Below, in pieces: positions 52,816-61,082 of a DNA stretch of 64,000 nt; position 1 is the stretch's first letter; every line of letters begins with the position of its first letter. The notes under the pieces were generated by a model. That model saw only the letters and a list, made by a program, of their open reading frames with translations, was not told where the DNA came from and searched no databases. This DNA is from Aquimonas sp002352135. GTDB lineage: Bacteria > Pseudomonadota > Gammaproteobacteria > Xanthomonadales > Xanthomonadaceae. Where the stretch lies: positions 71,436 to 135,435 of the forward strand of contig DAORND010000001.1 of assembly GCA_035440755.1 (NCBI GenBank). Direction: 5' to 3'. Made by a program: the position numbers and the translations under genes.

Positions 52816-53055
52816 ATGAGCAGCATCGAAGACCGCGTCAAGAAGATCGTTGTGGAACAGTTGGGCGTCAAGGAAGAAGAAGTCACGGCCAACGCGTCTT
52901 TCGTGGACGATCTGGGCGCGGATTCGCTCGACACCGTTGAGCTGGTGATGGCGCTGGAAGAAGAGTTCGAGTGCGAAATTCCGGACGAAGACGCCGAAAA
53001 GATCACCAGCGTGCAGCAGGCGATCGATTACGTGAAGGCTCACGTCAAGGCTTGA
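52816..53055 (+). CDS. acpP: Acyl carrier protein
   Basis: A 79-aa acidic four-helix ACP. The 4'-phosphopantetheine site is Ser37 in LGADSLDTVEL. CGGAGG lies nine bases before the ATG. It carries growing acyl chains for the Fab enzymes. A terminator-like hairpin separates it from fabF and can account for high ACP expression relative to fabF. Confidence 0.98.
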   Translation: MSSIEDRVKKIVVEQLGVKEEEVTANASFVDDLGADSLDTVELVMALEEEFECEIPDEDAEKITSVQQAIDYVKAHVKA

Positions 53056-53104
53056 GCCTGACGCGAGTCGCCAGTCCTCGCTGTTTGCTGCGAGGCTTGG
53101 ATCA

Positions 53105-53134
53105 CAGAGCTCGCCGCCCGTGCGGCGGGCTCTG
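53105..53134 (+). terminator. Hairpin between acpP and fabF
   Basis: CAGAGCTCGCCGC (53105-53117) and GCGGCGGGCTCTG (53122-53134), 13-bp stem with one T-G wobble, CCGT loop, then TTTGTTTG. Probably an attenuating intra-operon terminator. Confidence 0.75.
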
Positions 53135-53220
53135 TTTGTTTGTGGCTTTGGATGACTGCACATGTCATCCGAAGCGCTGAAAATGCCAATCGCCCGATCC
53201 GGGTCGTGAAGGAGTCGAAG

Positions 53221-54459
53221 ATGAGCAAGCGTCGTGTCGTGGTGACGGGCATGGGGATCGTCTCGCCGGTAGGCAATGATCTGGACTCGGCGTGGGACAG
53301 CATCGTCAACGGGCGCAGCGGCATTGGTCCGGTGCAGTCCTTCGACACCACCGGCTATTCGACGACGATTGCTGGCGAAGTGCAGAACTTTGATCCCACC
53401 GCACGGATTCCGCCCAAGGAAGCCAAGCGCATGGACCCGTTCATCCACTACGGCGTCAGTGCGGGTCTGATGGCGCTCAAGGATTCCGGACTGGCGGTGT
53501 CCGAGGCCAACGCGGAGCGCATCGGCGTGCTGATCGGCTCGGGCATCGGTGGCATCGTTGGTATCGAGGAAACCACGGCGCGTCTGCTCGACGGCGGTCC
53601 GCGCAAGGTTTCTCCGTTTTATGTGCCCAGCACGATCATCAACATGGTCGCGGGGCAACTCAGCATTCTGGCCGGATTGAAAGGCCCCAATTTCTCCGCG
53701 GTGTCGGCCTGCGCCACCTCCAATCACTCGATTGGCATGGCGATGCGCATGATTCAGCACGGCGATGCGGACGTGATGATCGCGGGCGGTGCCGAGAAGG
53801 GCAGTTCGCCGACCTCGATGGCCGGTTTCTGCTCGATGAAGGCGATGTCCACGCGCAACCACGAGCCGACCAAGGCCTCGCGCCCTTGGGATGTTGAGCG
53901 CGATGGATTCGTCATGGGTGACGGCGCGGGCGTTCTGTTGCTGGAAGAGTACGAATGCGCCAAGGCCCGCGGTGCGCGCATTTACTGCGAATTGGCCGGA
54001 TTCGGCGCCAGTGCGGATGCTAGCCACATGACCGCGCCGGCCGAGGACGGCGAAGGTGCCGCGCGCTGCATGGTGGCAGCGATGTGCGATGCCGGATTGA
54101 ATCCCGAGCAGATTGGCTATCTGAATGCGCACGGTACCTCGACGCCGCTGGGCGATCTGGCCGAAACACTGGCGATGAAGCGAGCAATGGGTGAGCACGC
54201 CTATCGCATGATGGTCAGTTCCACCAAGTCGATGACCGGTCACTTGCTGGGCGCGGCGGGTGGCGTGGAGGCCATCTTCTCGGTACTTGCCCTGCATCGC
54301 GGGGTGATTCCACCCACGATCAACCTGGATCAGCCCGGTGAAGGCTGCGACCTCGACTACGTGCCACACACTGCTCGTCAACATCGCGTGGATGCGGTGA
54401 TGTCGAATGGCTTTGGCTTTGGTGGCACCAACGGCACCCTGATATTCCGCCGCGTTTGA
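53221..54459 (+). CDS. fabF: Beta-ketoacyl-ACP synthase II
   Basis: A 412-aa KAS II. Cys164 in VSACATSNHS, His in LNAHGTSTPLGD and His in STKSMTGHLLGAAG form the Cys-His-His triad of elongating KAS. AAGGAG lies before the ATG at 53221. It elongates acyl-ACP and helps set temperature-dependent unsaturation. Its stop is followed directly by pabB. Confidence 0.97.
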   Translation: MSKRRVVVTGMGIVSPVGNDLDSAWDSIVNGRSGIGPVQSFDTTGYSTTIAGEVQNFDPTARIPPKEAKRMDPFIHYGVSAGLMALKDSGLAVSEANAERIGVLIGSGIGGIVGIEETTARLLDGGPRKVSPFYVPSTIINMVAGQLSILAGLKGPNFSAVSACATSNHSIGMAMRMIQHGDADVMIAGGAEKGSSPTSMAGFCSMKAMSTRNHEPTKASRPWDVERDGFVMGDGAGVLLLEEYECAKARGARIYCELAGFGASADASHMTAPAEDGEGAARCMVAAMCDAGLNPEQIGYLNAHGTSTPLGDLAETLAMKRAMGEHAYRMMVSSTKSMTGHLLGAAGGVEAIFSVLALHRGVIPPTINLDQPGEGCDLDYVPHTARQHRVDAVMSNGFGFGGTNGTLIFRRV

Positions 54460-54491
54460 GCGCATCGCGCCGTGTCCTGCCGCGAACGACG

Positions 54492-55865
54492 ATGACGGGT
54501 TTCGTCAGGCTGGATGTGCCCTTGCAGGCGGCGGATCTGTTGCGTCTGCATCAACGCCATCCGTTCCGCTATCCCTGCCTGTTGGAAAGTGCCGCGCAGG
54601 GTGGCAAGGCACGCTACGACCTGTTGCTCGGGTTTCCACAATCCGGCCTTCGCCTGGATGCCGATGGCGTCACCCGCGATCTTGCCGGGCAGGTGCAGTC
54701 GGGCCGGTTTCTCAATGTGCTGGACCGTCAATGGCAGATGGCGCGTCTGCCAATGGTCTCGGAATTGCCCTACCTCGGTGGCTGGGCGCTGTACCTCGGA
54801 TACGAATTGCTGACGCAGATCGAACCGTGCGTGGCGACGCGTCCGGCACCGGCCAATCTGCCCGTTGCCCTCGCGCTGCGCTGTCCTGTGGCGCTGATTC
54901 ATGATCGCGCGAACGGATTGACCTGCGCGGTATTGGAGGCGAATGACGCGCAAGGTGATTGGCAGCAACAACTCTGTGAAGACATCGCCGCGCTGGCCGA
55001 TTCACGCGTGGCTGAGTGTGCAGACGTGCTGCCGGATCTGCGTATCGACGAAGACGATCCCGAGTCGTTCCTGGACGGCGTGCGGCGCATTCACGAATAT
55101 CTTCGCGCAGGCGATGTTTTCCAGGTCAACCTGTCGCGCGGCTGGCAGGCAAGGGCGAGTGAAACCCTGTCGCACGATGTCGTTTATTCCGCCTTGCGAC
55201 GCGCCAATCCCGCGCCCTTTGCGGGGCTGCTGTCTTGGGACGACTGGGCCATCCTGAGCTCATCACCCGAGCGCTTGCTCTCGGTGCGTGACGGTCTGGC
55301 GGAAACCCGCCCCATCGCGGGAACCCGCGCCCGGCGACCGAACGATTCGGCCGATGATGTGAGTCGTCTCGCCGAACTGATCGGGCATCCGAAAGAGCGT
55401 GCCGAGCACGTCATGTTGATCGATCTGGAACGCAACGATCTTGGGCGCGTGTGCGTACCCGGCAGTGTGCGGGTCGACGAGCTGATGGCGCTGGAGAGCT
55501 ACGCGCACGTTCACCACATCGTGTCGAACGTGCGTGGACAGTTGCGGCCCGAGGTCACGCCCGGACAGGCGATCGCGGCGACCTTTCCCGGCGGCACGAT
55601 CACCGGCTGTCCAAAGGTTCGCTGCATGCAGATCATCCACGAGTTGGAGGCGGTCGGCCGAGGACCCTATACCGGCGCGCTGGGCTATCTCGACCGACGC
55701 GGCGATCTCGACCTGAATATCCTCATTCGAACGCTGTGGATGCGCGACAATGCGCTGCACTTCCGTGCCGGTGCAGGCATCGTGGTCGACTCGGTGCCGG
55801 AATCCGAACTCGCGGAAACGCGCGCTAAAGCGCGAGGATTGTTGCGCGCCTTGGGTATGGCCTGA
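54492..55865 (+). CDS. pabB: Aminodeoxychorismate synthase component I
   Basis: A 457-aa chorismate-utilising enzyme. N-terminal YLGGWALYLGYELLTQIEP, then RIHEYLRAGDVFQVNLSRGW, SSSPERLL, TRPIAGTRARRP and the active-site lysine in ITGCPKVRCMQIIHEL. PIAGT and the downstream pabC support PabB rather than TrpE. It makes 4-amino-4-deoxychorismate for folate. The ATG at 54492 (MTGFVRLDVP) is preferred; a TTG at 54456 overlapping the fabF stop is possible. pabA is not in the window. Confidence 0.92.
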   Translation: MTGFVRLDVPLQAADLLRLHQRHPFRYPCLLESAAQGGKARYDLLLGFPQSGLRLDADGVTRDLAGQVQSGRFLNVLDRQWQMARLPMVSELPYLGGWALYLGYELLTQIEPCVATRPAPANLPVALALRCPVALIHDRANGLTCAVLEANDAQGDWQQQLCEDIAALADSRVAECADVLPDLRIDEDDPESFLDGVRRIHEYLRAGDVFQVNLSRGWQARASETLSHDVVYSALRRANPAPFAGLLSWDDWAILSSSPERLLSVRDGLAETRPIAGTRARRPNDSADDVSRLAELIGHPKERAEHVMLIDLERNDLGRVCVPGSVRVDELMALESYAHVHHIVSNVRGQLRPEVTPGQAIAATFPGGTITGCPKVRCMQIIHELEAVGRGPYTGALGYLDRRGDLDLNILIRTLWMRDNALHFRAGAGIVVDSVPESELAETRAKARGLLRALGMA

Positions 55866-55931
55866 TGCCATGATTATTCGACCGATGCGGAGATGGAATG
55901 TGCGGTGCAAGCGCCGCAGGGGAGAACAAGG

Positions 55932-56768
55932 ATGAACCTGGGCGTCCTGATTGACGGCGAACAAAGCCGTCGCATAGATGTCGACAGCCGTGGTCTGAAT
56001 TATGGCGATGGCCTGTTCGAGACCATTCTGATCGAGAACGGCGAGCCGGTTTGGTGGGGTGAACACTTTGCTCGCCTGCGACAGGGGGCGCAGGTGTTGG
56101 GAATGCAATTGCCCGATCCGGATGGACTGTTGGGCGAGATTCGCGAACTGTCGCAGGGGCATGCGCGTGCGGTGCTGAAGCTCTGTCTGGTTCGCGATGG
56201 CACCGGGCGAGGCTATGCACCCAGTGCAGCGGCGCGCAGTCAACGCATACTCAGTCTGCATCCCGCGCCCTTGTTGCCAATGGCGCACTATCGCGACGGC
56301 ATCGAAGTGCGCTGGTGTGCGATGCAATGGGCGCAACAACCACGCCTGGCAGGTATCAAACATCTCAATCGGTTGGAAAACGTGCTCGCGCGCGCCGAGT
56401 GCGAGCAGGCTGGTGTGTCCGAGGGGCTGGTCTGCGACAGCAGTGGTCAGGTCGTCAGCGCAACCGGTGCCAACGTTTTTGTACAACGACGCGGGAAACT
56501 GTTCACGCCGCCCTTGCGGGAGTCGGGTATCGCGGGCGTTTGCCGGGACTGGTTGTTGTCACGCATGAATGTGGAAATCCGCGAGTTGTATCCCCTCGAG
56601 ATATTGCGCGCTGACGCGGTGTTTCTGAGCAATTGCGTGCGCGGCATCGTGCCGGTGAAGCGTATCGAGACACGCCAGTTTCGGGTGACGCCTTTGCTGG
56701 CAGGACTGATGGCGCAGCTATGGCACGAAGTGCCCGCGCTGACCCCCCTGCATGAGACGGTGGACTGA
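55932..56768 (+). CDS. pabC: Aminodeoxychorismate lyase
   Basis: A 278-aa fold-type IV PLP enzyme. RGLNYGDGLFETI near the N-terminus, PLP lysine in LAGIKHLNRLENVLARAE, and SATGANVFVQRRGKLFTPPL. It releases pyruvate from aminodeoxychorismate to give p-aminobenzoate. GGAG seven bases before the ATG at 55932 sets the start. It is two bases upstream of mltG. Confidence 0.93.
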   Translation: MNLGVLIDGEQSRRIDVDSRGLNYGDGLFETILIENGEPVWWGEHFARLRQGAQVLGMQLPDPDGLLGEIRELSQGHARAVLKLCLVRDGTGRGYAPSAAARSQRILSLHPAPLLPMAHYRDGIEVRWCAMQWAQQPRLAGIKHLNRLENVLARAECEQAGVSEGLVCDSSGQVVSATGANVFVQRRGKLFTPPLRESGIAGVCRDWLLSRMNVEIRELYPLEILRADAVFLSNCVRGIVPVKRIETRQFRVTPLLAGLMAQLWHEVPALTPLHETVD

Positions 56769-56770
56769 GC

Positions 56771-57793
56771 ATGCGGCGACTGCTTCGCTTCCTGCTCGGA
56801 TTGGGTCTGCTGACACTGGTGCTGGTGTCAGCCGGTGGCATTCTGGTTTGGCGCGACTATCAGCGCTTTGTACAAACTCCGCTGTCCAGTTTGAACACCG
56901 CATTGGAGCTGGAACTGCCGAAAGGTGCCTCGTTTCTGCGCAGCTTGAGCGTGCTGCGCGAGGCCGGCATTCGCGAAGGTCATGACTTGTACTGGCGATT
57001 CCTTGCGCGCGATATGGGCGTGCAATCGCGCCTCAAAGCGGGGGAGTATCGTCTGGCCGCCAACCTCACACCGCGCACGGTGTTGCAGCAGTTGGCCGAG
57101 GGCAGAGTCATCCAGCGCAAGTTCACCGTGATCGAAGGCTGGAACTTCCGGGAGTTGCGTGTAGCTCTGGCCGGTCTGGATGCAGTCGAGCACACACTGG
57201 GTGATGCCAGCGAGGCGGAGATCATGCAGAAGCTGGGTCGCGAGGGCCTATCCGCTGAAGGTCGTTTCCTGCCTGAAACCTATCTGTACACGCGCAACAC
57301 GACGGACATCGCCTTGCTGAGTCGCGCCATGCAGGCCATGGATCAACAACTGGCTGAAGCGTGGCTTGGGCGTGATCCCGACCTGCCTCTGCATACAGCC
57401 GACGAGGCATTGATTCTGGCCTCCATCATTGAAAAAGAGACCGGGCAGAGTGGTGAACGCGCCGAGATTGCCGGGGTGTTCGTGCGACGTTTACGAATCG
57501 GCATGCGCTTGCAGACCGATCCGACCGTCATCTACGGCGTGGGTGAACGCTTCGATGGAAACCTTACCCGCGCGCACCTGCAAGCCGACACGCCATGGAA
57601 CACCTATACACGAGCGGGTCTACCGCCGACACCGATCGCCATGCCGGGTCGCGCTGCGCTTATGGCGGCGGTGCATCCAGCTCAAGGCAAATCTTTGTAT
57701 TTTGTGGCGCGCGGTGACGGCAGTCATGTGTTCTCCGACACGCTGAGCGAACACAATCGAGCGGTTCGGCAATATCAATTGAGACAACGATGA
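56771..57793 (+). CDS. mltG: Endolytic murein transglycosylase MltG
   Basis: A 340-aa YceG-family protein with one N-terminal membrane helix (LLRFLLGLGLLTLVLVSAGGILVW), a LysM-like subdomain (LELPKGASFLRSLSVL) and the catalytic Glu in ILASIIEKETGQ, followed by RLRIGMRLQTDPTVIYG and TPWNTYTRAGLPPTPI. MltG cuts nascent glycan strands and may terminate their synthesis. The stop overlaps the tmk ATG (ATGA). Confidence 0.96.
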   Translation: MRRLLRFLLGLGLLTLVLVSAGGILVWRDYQRFVQTPLSSLNTALELELPKGASFLRSLSVLREAGIREGHDLYWRFLARDMGVQSRLKAGEYRLAANLTPRTVLQQLAEGRVIQRKFTVIEGWNFRELRVALAGLDAVEHTLGDASEAEIMQKLGREGLSAEGRFLPETYLYTRNTTDIALLSRAMQAMDQQLAEAWLGRDPDLPLHTADEALILASIIEKETGQSGERAEIAGVFVRRLRIGMRLQTDPTVIYGVGERFDGNLTRAHLQADTPWNTYTRAGLPPTPIAMPGRAALMAAVHPAQGKSLYFVARGDGSHVFSDTLSEHNRAVRQYQLRQR

Positions 57794-58443
57794 CCAGCCT
57801 GAACGCGCGGGGTGCCCTGATCAGTTTTGAAGGCGGCGAGGGTGCGGGGAAATCCACCGTCATCGCGGCGGTCGTTGCCATGCTGCAGTCAAACGGTTTG
57901 CGTGTGTGCCAAGTCCGCGAACCCGGCGGTACGCCTATTGGTGAGGCGATACGTGAGGTGCTGCTGAAGCCGGAACATCGTGGCCTGTGTGCGGAAACCG
58001 AACTGCTGTTGATGATGGCTTCGCGCGCGCAGCTGGTGCGCGAACGCATTCTGCCCGCACTGGCGAATGGGGAGTGGGTGGTGGCGGATCGTTTCACCGA
58101 CGCCAGTTTTGCCTATCAGGGCAGTGGGCGCGGCATTGATAGCGGATGCATTGCCGAACTGGAACGATGGGCGGCGGGCATCCAGCCCGACCTCAGCTTT
58201 CTGCTCGATCTCCCGGTGGCCGATGGTCTGAAACGGGCGAGCGGGCGCGGGGCCCCAGATCGCATCGAGTCCGAGTCATTACATTTTTTTGAGCGCGTTC
58301 GTGATGCGTATCGCCAGCGTGCAGCGCAAGAGCCGATTCGCTGGCGTGTCATCGACGCCTCGCAAGCGGCCGATGTCGTAGCAGCCGGAGTCATTGCTGC
58401 GCTAGCGGCCTTTCTTGCCTCGCGTTCCGAGGTGTCGTCATGA
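57790..58443 (+). CDS. tmk: Thymidylate kinase
   Basis: A 217-aa kinase. P-loop FEGGEGAGKST, DRX motif ADRFTDASFAYQGSGRG, and REPGGTPIGE near residue 45. It phosphorylates dTMP to dTDP. ATGA overlaps occur at both ends (with mltG and holB). Confidence 0.96.
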   Translation: MTSLNARGALISFEGGEGAGKSTVIAAVVAMLQSNGLRVCQVREPGGTPIGEAIREVLLKPEHRGLCAETELLLMMASRAQLVRERILPALANGEWVVADRFTDASFAYQGSGRGIDSGCIAELERWAAGIQPDLSFLLDLPVADGLKRASGRGAPDRIESESLHFFERVRDAYRQRAAQEPIRWRVIDASQAADVVAAGVIAALAAFLASRSEVSS

Positions 58444-59402
58444 ACCTGGCCACACCTTGGCAGCAACGAACCTTCCAGCGCGTGCTTGGCGTGCTCCACG
58501 GCGGCCGTCTGGCGCACGGGCTGCTGATTTGTGGGCCTGAAATGCTGGGCAAGCAGGCGCTCATGCGGGTCTTGATCGCCCGTCTTCTTTGTACCGAAAC
58601 ACAGGGAGCGCAGCCCGCCTGTGGCAGGTGTCGATCCTGTCATCTGTTGGCGGCGGGCACGCATCCCGACTATCACGACGTCACCTTGTTGCCGAACGAA
58701 AAGGGTGTGCTGAAGAAAGAAATCGGTGTCGACCAGATTCGCGAGATCAGTCAGATTCTGGGCTTCACCGCTCAGATCGGAAGCACCATAGTCGCCGCCG
58801 TGCATCCGGCGGACGCCTTGAATCACGCCGCCGCCAATGCCCTGCTGAAAACCTTGGAGGAGCCGCAGGATGGTCGCTATCTGGTGCTCCTGACCAGTAA
58901 GCCTCACCGTTTGCCAGCGACCGTTCGTAGCCGTTGTCAGCGAATCGACTTGAAACTCCCTGAGCGCGACGAGGCTCGCCAATGGTTGCAGCAACAACAC
59001 GGCGCGGGTGCCGAGGTTCTGCGTGCCCTGCAACTGGCGGAAGGTCATCCAGGTCGGGCCGATGACATGCTGCGTCACGGTGGACTCGTTCTCTTTGATA
59101 GCGTCGGCAAAGACCTGCGCGGTCTCGCCCGTGGTCAGCTCGCCTTGAGTGAAGTCTGCAAACACTGGTTGGATGAACGCCTCGCCGAGCGTTTGCGCAT
59201 GGCGGTGATCTGGGTTCGCCAACTTGCAGTCGAAAAGATCGGCGCAGGCAAGCGACCGCATACGGCCTTCGATGCGCACTACTTATGGGCACAGCAGGCC
59301 AATCTTGTGCGGCAGCAACTCGACACGCCTCTGCGAAGTGACCTGCTGTTGGCCGATCTGTTACATCAGTGGGCCGACCTCGGGCTGCGCTCGGGGAGCT
59401 GA
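58440..59402 (+). CDS. holB: DNA polymerase III subunit delta'
   Basis: A 320-aa clamp-loader subunit. The degenerate P-loop GPEMLGKQAL is expected for delta'. The zinc module has CGRCRSCHLLAAGTHPDYH, then IRVDQIREIS-type block (GVDQIREISQIL), NALLKTLEEPQDGRYLVLLT and TVRSRCQR. It is part of the sliding-clamp loader with HolA and DnaX. Start overlaps the tmk stop (ATGA). Confidence 0.95.
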   Translation: MNLATPWQQRTFQRVLGVLHGGRLAHGLLICGPEMLGKQALMRVLIARLLCTETQGAQPACGRCRSCHLLAAGTHPDYHDVTLLPNEKGVLKKEIGVDQIREISQILGFTAQIGSTIVAAVHPADALNHAAANALLKTLEEPQDGRYLVLLTSKPHRLPATVRSRCQRIDLKLPERDEARQWLQQQHGAGAEVLRALQLAEGHPGRADDMLRHGGLVLFDSVGKDLRGLARGQLALSEVCKHWLDERLAERLRMAVIWVRQLAVEKIGAGKRPHTAFDAHYLWAQQANLVRQQLDTPLRSDLLLADLLHQWADLGLRSGS

Positions 59403-59508
59403 TCGCGACGTCGCGCGGCGCCGTTGTTTCGCAAGCTTGGTGTCGCGGTGTTAGCCTTTTGCAGGACTTCGTTTGAATCTGCCTCGTTGAATCCGTTCAG
59501 GAGAATCT

Positions 59509-59865
59509 ATGCAAGCCGCCGGAATGATGCGTCAGGGCATCCTGTCATTGGCGATCAAAGAGAAGCAGGCCTTGTACATGGCCTACATGCCCTTCATCAA
59601 AGGCGGTGGCATTTTTGTTCCTACACCTCGCCGTTATGCTCTCGGTGACGAGGTATTCATTCTTTTGACCCTGCTGGAAGACAAGGACCGCATGCCGGTT
59701 GCTGGCAAGGTGGTATGGATCACGCCCGCCGGTTCGCAAGGTAACCGTCAGGCAGGGATTGGCGTGCAATTCAACGATTCGGCAGAAGGCGAGGCAGCAC
59801 GCAGCAAAATCGAAGCGCTGTTGGCCGGTTTCACCGGCGGAGACAAGCCGACCCACACGCTTTGA
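59509..59865 (+). CDS. pilZ: Type IV pilus protein PilZ
   Basis: A 118-aa single PilZ domain: GILSLAIKEKQALYMAYMPFIKGGGIFVPT, LGDEVFILLTLLEDKDRMPVAGKVVW and GIGVQF. The N-terminal RxxxR c-di-GMP-binding motif is absent, as in the founding PilZ, which instead binds FimX and PilB. It follows holB as in Pseudomonas and Xanthomonas. A 106-base gap after holB may contain its own promoter. Confidence 0.93.
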   Translation: MQAAGMMRQGILSLAIKEKQALYMAYMPFIKGGGIFVPTPRRYALGDEVFILLTLLEDKDRMPVAGKVVWITPAGSQGNRQAGIGVQFNDSAEGEAARSKIEALLAGFTGGDKPTHTL

Positions 59866-59885
59866 GACTGATCAGGTCTGCACAA

Positions 59886-59914
59886 AACAAAGGCTCGCAG
59901 TGCGGGCCTTTGTT
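59886..59914. terminator. Hairpin after pilZ
   Basis: AACAAAGGC (59886-59894) and GCCTTTGTT (59906-59914) with an inner CGC/GCG pair: perfect outer 9-bp stem, between pilZ and the convergent DUF302-like gene. Confidence 0.7.
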
Positions 59915-59932
59915 GTTGCGGGGCTGGCTGGT

Positions 59933-60823
59933 TCAGTCGTCCACACCACCGGCTACGGCGAACAAGGTGTCGTAGATGATGCCGGGTGCCTTTGAGATTC
60001 CCATGAACGTGCCCATGCCAAGTGATGGCCAGGCAATCGCCAGACGGTAACGCGCGAACATGGCATGTGATTCCTTGCCAACCACGAAAATCTCGTAGGG
60101 CAATCCCGCGATGTTTTCGGTGCCGATCTTGTTGACCCACCAACCTTCGCCACGCTCCACATCGTTGAACGCCACGCCAAACACCGCGATCTGTTGTTCC
60201 GGCAGGATGATCTCGTAGACCTTCGGGGTTCTGCCAACACCTGCAGCGAGATTGTCCTGAATGGTCTTGACCGTCGCCTCGAACGAGGCCGCTTCGGCCA
60301 GCAGCGTGTCGTCGTCGAATTTCTCCATGCCCATCATGTAGTTGTAGTCGGCGAGATTCTCCTCGTCGACATCGCCGCCCATGTCGCCGGTCTTGCCCAG
60401 GGCCGCTTGCAGGCGCTCGTCCAGGGACTTCACTGTGGGTTCGACCGTGCTGAACTTGTCACGGAAATAGGCGCGATACCAGTAGTCGGGATTCATGTAG
60501 GTCAGCGTGCCATCTGCTTTGACGCCGACGCGAATGCCCGCACCGGCCACCACCGCTCCACCTGTCTTGCGGATGGCGTCCAGCATCGCTGCGTCTGTAG
60601 CCACCACGATCGCGTGATCCGCAACACCATTGGGTCGGTGTGTTCCCACCACGGTGAATCCACCGCTTTGGAGCTTTTCGGTCGTTTGCACGACGGCTTC
60701 GTCCAAACTCACGGCGCTCAGCTTGTCTCCGATGTGGTAGGGCTCCGTGGCGAGCACGCTGCTTGCGCACAGCACCAGCAGCCATCCCGCTACCGTCTTC
60801 CCGCATTGCACTACTGACTTCAT
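59933..60823 (-). CDS. Secreted DUF302-like protein (296 aa)
   Basis: An exported protein with signal peptide VAGWLLVLCASSVLA. GGGAGG five bases before the ATG at 60823 makes the start secure. Residues ~40-130 (AVVQTTEKLQSGGFTVVGTHRPN, AIVVATDAAMLDAIRKTGG) resemble DUF302. Central helices follow (FSTVEPTVKSLDERLQAAL) and a second half with VYEIILPEQQIAVFGVAFND, MFARYRLAIAWPSLGMGTFMGIS that repeats a DUF302-like pattern. DUF302 proteins are often linked to sulfur or metal stress genes. The promoter contains a CsoR-type palindrome. Exact activity is unknown. Confidence 0.75.
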   Translation of the reverse strand: MKSVVQCGKTVAGWLLVLCASSVLATEPYHIGDKLSAVSLDEAVVQTTEKLQSGGFTVVGTHRPNGVADHAIVVATDAAMLDAIRKTGGAVVAGAGIRVGVKADGTLTYMNPDYWYRAYFRDKFSTVEPTVKSLDERLQAALGKTGDMGGDVDEENLADYNYMMGMEKFDDDTLLAEAASFEATVKTIQDNLAAGVGRTPKVYEIILPEQQIAVFGVAFNDVERGEGWWVNKIGTENIAGLPYEIFVVGKESHAMFARYRLAIAWPSLGMGTFMGISKAPGIIYDTLFAVAGGVDD

Positions 60824-60914
60824 GTTTCCTCCCGGAATGGTCGCTTCGCCCGTGTTGTTGAGGTGGCGACTCTGTGTGATTGACGACTGGTACGCGCAGA
60901 TTTTCTGCACGACT

Positions 60915-60945
60915 CCTATACCCCCTGGGGTATGGGGTAAGACAA
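60915..60945 (-). promoter_or_regulatory. Promoter with CsoR/CstR-type operator for the DUF302-like gene
   Basis: On the minus strand TTGTCT (60940-60945), a 19-base spacer and TATAGG (60915-60920). Inside it is ATACCCCCTGGGGTAT (60918-60933), perfect 7-base arms ATACCCC/GGGGTAT separated by two bases. G/C-tract palindromes of this form are operators of the CsoR/CstR/FrmR repressor family. The site is 95 bases upstream of the start. Confidence 0.65.
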
Positions 60946-60980
60946 GGTCGAGTGCGGCAAAACGCGATGCCGGTTTGTAC

Positions 60981-61011
60981 TTGAATGAAGTCTGTATTAG
61001 CTGACGATAAT
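60981..61011 (+). promoter_or_regulatory. Possible promoter for the VWA lipoprotein gene
   Basis: TTGAAT (60981-60986), 19-base spacer, GATAAT (61006-61011), 71 bases before the ATG at 61083. Spacing is long, so it is tentative. Confidence 0.35.
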
Positions 61012-61082
61012 GTGATGCGCGTTTAACCCCATCCGGTGGTGACCCTCGTTTCACTCCTTGCCACCCACCAAGGAGTTCCACC

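Noticed and set aside
52810..54465. 551-codon minus-strand frame opposite acpP and fabF
   Set aside because: It covers two highly conserved fatty-acid genes and a terminator; the product is low-complexity His/Arg-rich.
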